From Liquidambar formosana (lineage: Eukaryota; Streptophyta; Magnoliopsida; Saxifragales; Altingiaceae): 64,000 nt of DNA. The notes under the pieces are model-generated. The model was not told the DNA's origin and did not search any database. It saw only the letters and a list, made by a program, of their open reading frames with translations. A program made the translations under genes and the position numbers. The stretch's first letter is position 1; each line of letters opens with the position of its first letter. The stretch lies in assembly GCA_039720395.1 (NCBI GenBank), contig CM077823.1, forward strand, positions 11,426,107 to 11,490,106. Reading direction: 5' to 3'. Positions 57,103 through 64,000 of the stretch are shown piece after piece.

Positions 57103-58484
57103 TGTCCTAACCACGCTAGTTTAGAAGCACACCACTAACCATAGATGGTTAGGACAGAGAGGGAGTCGCCACTCGATTTGGATTCGGGAACCGATTGACC
57201 CTTAGTAATGGCCCAATTCGTCATTACCAAAAAAATCAAGGTTCGGAGCTAAGGTATGCGGATGGGAAGGTGTTAGGCACCCATCTACGCCCAGCTAAAA
57301 TCCGGCCCCCACGTGTATTTGTTGGCTTTAATTAAGAAGGACTCAACTTAACTCAACCGTTATTCAATCACTTATGCAATCGAATTCAATTAATGGCACG
57401 CAATGATGAGGAAGAAAGAGAGATTAAACAAGATATATGATCATATATATATATACAAGACAGCGTATTCAAAAGGCTACAAGAGATGCTTACATTGCCT
57501 GCAAAAGAGGGAAAAGATTAAATTGCAAAATAAGGATCATGCACGTACGTGCATATGATAGGCATGTACATGCATCTTATATGTACGTACGTACATGCCT
57601 CATTATCACAATAAGTCATGCCATGCTTTTATACTTACCATGTGTTGCTTAAACAAATCTATAATTCAGACATATGCAAGAGATTAACTAAATGTGATTC
57701 AGAGATAATAGAAATGACCTAGATATAAATGATAGAGGGGTGAAAGTAAATGTTGATGAAGGTGTATATGTAATAAATAATATTCATATGCGCAGGCCTA
57801 AATCATGCAAGCTGAATATCAAAATTGATGAGTAAACATAATTGCATGATTCTACTTATTCTCTATGCTGGAGCAATGATTGGAATATTAAATATCATAT
57901 GCGAAAGATGAATACATATTGGAATGAATCTAATATGCTAACATTAAATGAACGGGATATTATACACATTTCATGCAATATCATGAACAATCGTGCAAAA
58001 TCATTAAGAGAAAACAAAATTAAAGGTTGAGAACCAATTACTCCACGAACTTGCCTTCCGGACCTCTCGTAATCACATCTATGAATTCTCAGATTTTCCA
58101 GGAGTGGAAGTTGAATGCAAAAGTTAGATCCCATCTCTTGGTTGAAAATGGGGTATACATAGGGAGGTTTTAGGATTTATTTCGGAGTCCATTAGGGTTT
58201 CCTAGCCTCCATCAAGCAACCGTCAGCACAGGGTCTTCATAAGGTAAGAAATGATTTTTTTTGGGGGGGGGGGGGAAATGCTAAGAATTTGAAAAATAAA
58301 GGCCATGCACGTATGTCCATTACCTATGCACATATGATTATGGGGTCCTCAATGTGTTGCAAATCATGTTGTGCTTGCGCGGGTCCTTCGGGGCTTATTT
58401 ATGGTAGCTCATATGCTGTTGCCCTTCATCATTGGCCTTAAGGGTGGTCCATGGTGTCAAAAGGTACGAAATGGGGTGTTAACA
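57103..58484 (-). repeat. 3' LTR of another Tat-like element (1.38 kb)
   Basis: The minus strand starts TGTTAACACCCCATTTCG at 58484, preceded by a purine-rich tract (reverse complement of 58485-58500), and ends TGGTTAGGACA at 57103. The R-U5 part has GGAGTCGCCACTCGAT (57161 on) and GGGAAGGTGTTAGGCACCCATC, like the other Tat LTRs. TGTCCTAACCA (57103-57113) and TGGTTAGGACA (57146-57156) are exact inverted partners. ACGTACGT palindromes cluster at 57541-57600. Confidence 0.7.
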
Positions 58485-58720
58485 GTTTGCCCTTTCTTTC
58501 ATTTTAGCTCGTACAATGAACGAAAATGAAAGACCTGAGCACATCCATTTCACCCAGTTGACACCACAGACTCAAGGAATGCAAATGCATGTATGAGGTC
58601 AGATTAAGGGTTACCTAACTTCCTACGTGCCCCTTAACGAGGATCAGACCTACCATAGTTCACGTGTTCATGATGCATGGGAATGCTCCTTCAGGGCAAT
58701 TGAAGGATGACACGTGGCCT

Positions 58721-59095
58721 AAGGAGATTCACGGGGCGAATTTCAACAAAATTCGGGTTGATTATATCTCGAATTGAAAATTCGTGAGGTGAATTTCAAT
58801 AAGATCCAGGTTAAAATTCGCGAGGTGAATTTCAATAAGATCTACTTTGAAATTTGCGGGGTAAATCTTAATAAAATCCGAGTTGATTATATCTTGAATT
58901 GGAAATTCGCGGGATGAATTTTAATAAATATGGGTTGAAATTCGCGGGGTGAATTTCAAAAAAATCTGGGTTGATTATATATTGAATTGGAAATTCTTCC
59001 AATTCACCGGATGAATTTCAATAAATCCGAGTTGATTAAGCTTCGAATTGGAAATTCGCAGGGTGAATTTCAATAAAATCCAATTTGGAAATTTT
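58721..59095. repeat. Hairpin repeat array, eight units
   Basis: Units like GAAATTCGCGGGGTGAATTTC form AAATTC/GAATTT stems with a 7-nt GCGGGGT-type loop, alternating with AATAAAATCCGGGTTGATTATA. One unit (58850 on) has AATTT/AAAT, keeping the innermost pair. It lies in the 3' region of the Tat-like element, the same place as the array at 4025-4950. Confidence 0.75.
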
Positions 59096-59333
59096 TCTGA
59101 TTACGCACGTGCAAGTGAGAAATCCATGTGACCCGAATTTAATGGGTTATTAAAATGGTGCCATTTTCGAGATCAGCTATAGGGGAATATGAAGAGGTGC
59201 GAAACCATTTATATCCCCCCATGTTCATTTCTTCCCCACATCCCTCCCCCCCATATTTCTCAACTTCTTTCTCTATTCTTCCAACCCTTTTTCTCAACTT
59301 CCTCTTCCATTCTTCCAACCTCTTCCTTCACTC

Positions 59334-60690
59334 ATGGCACCCAAGAAACGTGTCTCCACCAGGGCTAGCACCTCGCGGTCAGGTGCGGCATCGTTAAGAG
59401 ACCCAAACGAACTCGGAAGGCCTACAATCTAAAGGTAGAAACCCCACCCACGCTTTACCCGAAATGGGAGTGGCATCCTTCTCCGCCCTACTGAGCATCT
59501 CTCCCACCTCTCTTCTAAGGGACGGGTAAGTGAGAATAAGATTTAATTTTCCATTTCAAATTTGCTTCTTTTTGTGTAAAGGTTGAATTTTTAGACTCAC
59601 TTCCCTTTGAATAAAAATTTGATTTTTAGGTTTGCACTTGGGTAAAAATGGATGAAGAAGGGGTTTAGGCTTGTAGATGAAGATTTTGGGATGAGAATCA
59701 CAGGCCAAGGCATGTACGTGCATATATGATGCTCGTATGTGCATCAAGTATGCACACACGTGCACGCCCTGTGATTCGTGTGAAAAAAAAAATGAAAATA
59801 ATAGGATAGATAAAAAATTAGTCTCATACTTGTGCTTTGTTTACCTGTAATACGGCTGCCGGATTTACCCGTCACCTGTGGCGGCATGGGAAATGCGAAG
59901 ACTTTGTGGAATTGCCTTACTAAGGAGACAAAAGCTCTGGTATCCGGGGCTGGTTTTGGTACCATCATTGCAGGGCTGGTGGACGACAGTGACTGGGCCC
60001 TTGTGCCTTGTCTGGCTAAGAGGTAGTGGGACACCACCTATATTTCACATTACAGGTCGGGAGTTGACCCTAACCCCCTACGATTTTTATCGACTTACAG
60101 GCCTGCATATAGACGGCGTCTTTCTTCCTTTTGACCATGATGAGAAAGAACGAATAGCCATCTCCAAGGAACTGCTGGGAATAGAGTATGATGGTGCGTC
60201 CATCTATATTTTGGACATTCATGACAACTTCTCCATGTGAGGCCAGGGTACTGCTGCCCAACGAATTCAGATGGCCCGCGGGGTATATTCTATTCTTGAT
60301 AGGAGGATACCTGATCGCAAACTCATCCCAAACTCTGCCATGGGGTTGGTTGTTGGCTTTGAGGGAGATAGGGCGAGTCCGCGAGTACAGCTGGGGTGCA
60401 GCAGTGTATGGTCAGGTGACTTCGGCCATGGATTCCATAAGTTAAATGGCTATCAGGTCCATGGTCAATCACTGGAGAGTCTAGGTGGTGAGTTTCTCTT
60501 TTTATTTTACCCTTACTACGCTTATGCATCTATTTCAATGCCCTAAACCTTTATGTCTTTCCTTAGTCATATCTTTCCGCACTGGGCCAGACAGTACCAT
60601 CTTGACAACCCTGAGTCGTCGATAGACAAGCACGATTACTGGAGTTCCCAGAGATTCCTGGATGAGATGACCGTTAACTAGGTATGTGCA
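59334..60690 (+). pseudogene. Plant mobile domain (PMD/MAIN-like) pseudogene, antisense to the Tat-like element
   Basis: The PMD (PF10536-type) is found in plant transposons and MAIN/MAIL proteins. A possible N-terminus starts MAPKKRVSTRASTSRSG at 59334 and a GTAAGT donor follows at 59526. From 59880 the domain is clear across three frames: GFGTIIAGLVDDSDWALVPCLAKR, FHITGRELTLTPYDFYRLTGL, then AGYILFLIGGYLIANSS, REIGRVREYSWGAAVYGQV, and further LFPHWARQYHLDNPES (about 60565-60612). Lesions are a TAG at 60024-60026 (family Trp) and frameshifts near 60040 and 60235. Extra and antisense frames near the 3' LTR are known in Tat elements; that this is one is inference. Confidence 0.75.
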
Positions 60691-60699
60691 GGAGAAGTC

Positions 60700-61040
60700 T
60701 CTCTATCTTATTTTATTTTATTTTTAATGCCCCTGTATCTGCAGATTGTCCCTCGCCCCTAGGTTAGCCAGCCAGCGCGTGCCCCCGTTGAGCTTATGCT
60801 TTTTTCGTTCCCTCGTTTAGCATTTTATTTCATTCTTCAAACACACCAAAAAAAAAAAAAAAAAAAAAGAAGAAGGGAAAAAGAAAAAAAAAAAGTGCTA
60901 CTTGTAGTGAAAAAATGGTTATGTAAGAAGAATGAACTATGATACATTGTATATTTGTAATGCGGACGGGATGAGCACTTTGCGTTATTTCTTTTTTGCT
61001 GCAATTAGCTAATAACAGGTGAATCTTAGCTATTTGATAC
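60700..61040. other. Low-complexity intergenic DNA
   Basis: A-rich run at 60841-60895; nothing else. Confidence 0.4.
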
Positions 61041-61045
61041 ATAAA

Positions 61046-61049
<4 letters not shown>

Positions 61050-61092
<43 letters not shown>
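61050..61092. repeat. (TA)n microsatellite
   Basis: About 21 TA units. A shorter run is at 61951-61976. Confidence 0.95.
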
Positions 61093-61097
<5 letters not shown>

Positions 61098-61190
61098 TGG
61101 ATAGGATTTTGGTTGGCATTGTTATGTTTATGGGTAGATGTGTCTCTGTTTTTTAATTCAAACATAGGTGACCCGTCCTAATTATACCTT
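61093..61190. repeat. Direct duplicate of 61977-62066
   Basis: AAATTGGATAGGATTTTGGT through GTGACCCRTCCTAAT occurs twice, each copy right after a (TA)n run and a TTTGATACAT string, 884 bp apart. Confidence 0.85.
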
Positions 61191-61205
61191 CTTCCGATGG
61201 AAAAT

Positions 61206-61276
61206 GCATAAGTACTATCCTTAGAGTTTTGTGGTTGATTTATATTAAAAATCAATTCTAAGGATAGTACTTATGC
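61206..61276. repeat. Perfect 20-bp hairpin
   Basis: GCATAAGTACTATCCTTAGA (61206-61225) is exactly reverse-complemented at 61257-61276. The loop GTTTTGTGGTTGATTTA... recurs at 63964-64000. Probably a very small foldback element. Confidence 0.85.
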
Positions 61277-61460
61277 TTTTGTTATCTTCTTGAAGGGACA
61301 CATGTTGAAATTTTTGGATTGAGCACTATAGGAATTGAAACACTTGCATGTTAAAAATAAGCTTCATTTAATTGGGACTCTATTGCCTGTTGAAAGTTTT
61401 GGTCATTACTTATCTTCTTTTGGCCTGATATTTTCTCGTCCCACAAAGATTTTGAGAATA

Positions 61461-61922
61461 TGTTGTTTTTGGGCCTATTGAGCCTGTATTTGTTGCCCAC
61501 GTGCAAGATCTGTGTTAAGCCTGCACGTGAGAAGGAGTGTTGGAAAATACTATATCCCACACCAATTAAATATCAATTTAACCATGTCTTCATGAAACAA
61601 ATATACCACATTCCACATCGTCCAATTATTGGGTTTGACATAACTTCATATATCTTTTTGGGCTTATCACTTATAAGCTTAGGCTTGTAAGTTGAAAACT
61701 TAACATGGTATTAAAGCATGTCATTCTTGGACTTATTGAGCCTGTGTTTGTTGCCTACGTGCAAGGCTTGTGTTAAGCCTACATGTGTAGGGTAGAAAAT
61801 ATCACATCCCATATCTCCTAAATATTGGGTTTAACATGTCTTCATATAACTGTTTGGACCCTCCACTTACAAACTTAAGCTTGTAAGTTGGAAACTTAAA
61901 CTTGTAAGTTGGAAACTTAACA
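61461..61922 (+). mobile_element. TRIM-like miniature LTR element, internal-LTR-internal-LTR array
   Basis: LTR 61538-61705 (starts TGTTGGAAAATACTATATCCCAC, ends CTTAACA), then PBS TGGTATTAAAGCA (61706-61718), a short internal region and a second LTR of about 130 bp ending CTTAACA at 61922. An internal-like segment (GAGCCTGTATTTGTTGCCCACGTGCAAG) also precedes the first LTR and ends in the purine tract GAGAAGGAG. So at least two TRIM units were joined. No coding capacity. Confidence 0.65.
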
Positions 61923-61976
61923 TTTGATACATTCAAAAAAAAAAAAAAACATATATATATATATATATATATATAT

Positions 61977-62066
61977 AAATTGGATAGGATTTTGGTTGGC
62001 ATTGTTATGTCTATGGGTAGATGTGTCTCTGTTTTTTAGTGTAAACACAGGTGACCCATCCTAATG
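61977..62066. repeat. Direct duplicate of 61093-61190
   Basis: See the first copy; a few substitutions. Confidence 0.85.
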
Positions 62067-62079
62067 TTGAAAATGAACA

Positions 62080-62330
62080 AGGCTATGTCTGGGTGTGTGT
62101 GCACCCATGAACCCACTATGTGTAGACCTTAGATTGACCTAATGGGCCCCATCTTGAACTATTTGACTCGTCGTGGGTCCCTTGTTGACCAATTTTCACT
62201 TAAGGTTAACTAATTTTGACTTTTGGCTTATTTTCTTACTATTTAAAATTTCAAAAAATACAAAATAAATTCCCAAAAATTATAGAAAATTCCCCCCCCC
62301 CCCCCAAAAAAAAGAAAAAAAAAAAGGAAA
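62080..62330. repeat. Dispersed repeat related to 56470-57095
   Basis: Shares ordered blocks such as ACCTTAGATTGACC and AAAATACAAAATAAAT; ends in a C-run/A-run at 62292-62325. Confidence 0.55.
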
Positions 62331-63705
62331 CTAGCTTAAAAATACATTTTGACATTTTAAGGTCCACGGTTCCAGGGTTGTTGGAATGATGAAGGAAATA
62401 TGGGCTGGCCATCATCGTTAAAATTAGGTGGAATCAAAGAGGTTTGGTGTGCTGGAATTATCTTGTGCTGAAGAGGAACTTGAAGCCATGGCAAATTATG
62501 GCTGTATATGGTTGTGGGATCTAGTGTTTGGCATGACCAATTTAGGTAGCTGTTGCAATGGTTATTTTTGGTATTAGAATTTTTTGTTTTTCTAATTTTA
62601 AAATTTTTTCCAAGTATTATATAGGGGATTATAATTAATGTTACATGATGGGATTATAATTAATTTTATATAAGGAAGATCCAACCAAGATAAGTGTATC
62701 ATCTTCTCTATTTCTGATGGTGGGACTGATGATCGAAATAGGGTAATTCGTGTGAAAGCATTAAAGACGGTGGAAGCTGGGGATTGTTTGGGTTTGAATT
62801 TTGGGCATAACAAGGAAGCTTGGCTTAATCAAATTTGGGAGTATGAAGAAAATGAATGGGATGAGTACGATGAGGAAAGCTTAGGGGTGTGGGGCTGGGC
62901 TTAGTTTAGGAAGGTTTCATCAGGGTCTAGGCTTTGGGGTGTGGGGTTGCCATGGTTCTGGCAATTCTTGTCTTGGTTTTTTTGAGGATTTTGAGCGGTT
63001 TAGTGTGGCTCATTGTCTGCAGTTTCTTGGTGGTTGTTCTTGTTTGAGTTACTATTTCGCAAGCCATGTGCTAGCGTATTTGTTTAGTTGTACTGTTAAC
63101 ATAAGAAATGAAATATATGCACCCAATTTATATTTAATATTTTATTTTATTATTATTATTTATTTCCAAATGATAACCTACGCATCTACACAAAGTCGAA
63201 ACTAAGACTTCCGCAAACCCCACACTCCTATTGGAATGGGACATGCTATTAAACCTTGCACCCAGTTTATTGATCGATAACTACTATATGAAGGTTTTCT
63301 TTATTCAATGAGTAGTAATAATAATGAATCTCAACATTTACTAGAACTCAAATTCATTTTTTCTTTAAATCAAAAAAAAAAATTCTATTTTTTAATTGGC
63401 TCGCTTGTAATCACTTCAAACATCTTAATTGTTTATTCTTTTTTGCTTTCCTTGATGTATAGAGTGTATTTTTGGTTTTTGCATTCACTTTCCTTGATCT
63501 CTAGGCTGATGAAACACATATATAGAATTTGATTACCACCGTTTAACTTATCGAATGAGAACATAAACTCATACCCAAAAAAACAAAGGAAAACATTGTA
63601 TAACACAACATGTGTATTCAAACATACCTTGGTTTAAAGGTGAAGGCTTGCCTTCTTTATTGTTTCTATAGTTGAATGGCCCATGCCTACTTAATTTGTT
63701 TTCAG
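62331..63705. other. Intergenic DNA without recognised gene
   Basis: A plus-strand open stretch of about 75 codons ends at about 62905 (VKALKTVEAGDCLGLNFGHN...EWDEYDEESLG). It has coding-like composition but no family I recognise. The rest is AT-rich. Confidence 0.3.
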
Positions 63706-63871
63706 GGCAGGGGAAAGGTTTTGATATCGATCTAATTGAGCTTATTTTAGATGCTATGAGTATTTTTGTGATTGCAGTTACTGGTGTAAGTGGGGTGGAA
63801 CACTTCACAGAGGTCTTAGGAAGAGAAATGCATCTGTTGCCCTTATTGCTGGCATTTTCCATCCGAAGAAA
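63706..63871 (+). pseudogene. HISN4: HISN4 (imidazole glycerol phosphate synthase) exon fragment, frameshifted
   Basis: Plant HISN4 is the plastid glutamine amidotransferase-cyclase of histidine synthesis. After an acceptor TTGTTTTCAG (AG 63704-63705) the frame reads GQGKGFDIDLIELILDAMSI, then VIAVTGVSGVEHFTEV, matching the cyclase string DGQGKGFDIDL...VIASSGAG..EHFSEVF. At about 63815-63817 one base is missing; the next frame reads RKRNASVALIAGIFHPKK and ends at a GT. The family motif IPVIASSGAG is changed to IFVIAVTGVSG. No other HISN4 exon is seen in the window, so this looks like a pseudogene fragment. Confidence 0.8.
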
Positions 63872-63949
63872 GTATAATTATACAATTTTTTTCAAAATAA
63901 TTTACTTACATCCAAATGTCATTTTTTTGGAACTTCCTTTTTACAGGGG

Positions 63950-64000
63950 TATAAGGGTATTAGAGTTTTGTGGTTGATTTACATTGAAGTATCAATTCTA
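63950..64000. repeat. Second copy of hairpin element, cut by window end
   Basis: TAGAGTTTTGTGGTTGATTTA followed by TATCAATTCTA matches 61222-61260 (loop and start of right arm). The left arm is not matched. Confidence 0.6.

Noticed and set aside
1..64000. tRNA, rRNA or snoRNA genes
   Set aside because: No cloverleaf with matching A/B boxes or rRNA segments recognised by eye; only tRNA-complementary primer sites are present.

Overview
This is nuclear DNA of a flowering plant, most likely a dicot; the species cannot be told from the sequence. The evidence is plant retrotransposon lineages (Tat-type Ty3/gypsy, Ty1/copia, a TRIM-like element), dense MITEs, and remnants of two plant genes with introns (a cupin of the 11S-globulin/glutelin-D1-like group and the histidine-biosynthesis gene HISN4). 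There is no rRNA, tRNA, CRISPR array or bacterial feature, and I see no intact protein-coding gene. Nearly all coding traces are decayed transposon or host pseudogenes.

Layout. 1-26909 is a Russian-doll stack of minus-oriented long-LTR Ty3/gypsy elements. The youngest visible one (698-12889, LTRs of about 3 kb, 5-bp target duplication AAACC) keeps only a gag and sits inside the reverse transcriptase of a second, related Tat element (1-692 plus 12890-21242). That outer element has gag, spacer, protease, RT, RNase H and the start of a second RNase H; its far LTR lies beyond the window start. To the right come the U3 ends of three more minus-oriented LTRs, at 25677, 25796 and 26909. 27-31 kb is anonymous AT-rich DNA with small repeats. 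31.7-39.3 kb is a decayed minus-strand Ty1/copia element with one recognisable LTR (38698-39313), interrupted by a plus-strand solo LTR (32342-34150, target duplication CTTAA).

40-56 kb is a decayed host locus: a cupin pseudogene with exon 1 at 47295-47490 and exon 2 onward at 41630-40558, plus a fragment of a tandem paralogue near 55.1-56.3 kb. Its introns and flanks are packed with TIR elements, many with exact target duplications: hAT-like 8 bp, Mutator-like 9-10 bp, Tourist-like TTA, Stowaway-like. 57.1-60.7 kb is the 3' LTR and 3' region of another Tat-like element, carrying an antisense plant-mobile-domain pseudogene on the plus strand. 61-64 kb holds a TRIM-like array, microsatellites and a frameshifted HISN4 exon.

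Most interesting signals. (1) The 3' region of the inner element has about thirty 18-nt inverted-repeat units whose 5-nt arms change together (GAGTA/TACTC, GAATA/TATTC, GAGTG/CACTC, GAGCA/TGCTC and others), as expected if a string of small RNA or DNA hairpins were maintained. Similar hairpin repeats occur in the 3' region of the Tat element at 58.7-59.1 kb. (2) Several unrelated LTRs carry clusters of family-specific palindromes, 150-220 bp upstream of the TATA box in three of them. (3) The paralogous cupin intron serves as an empty site for two MITEs. All readings are by eye, without alignment software.
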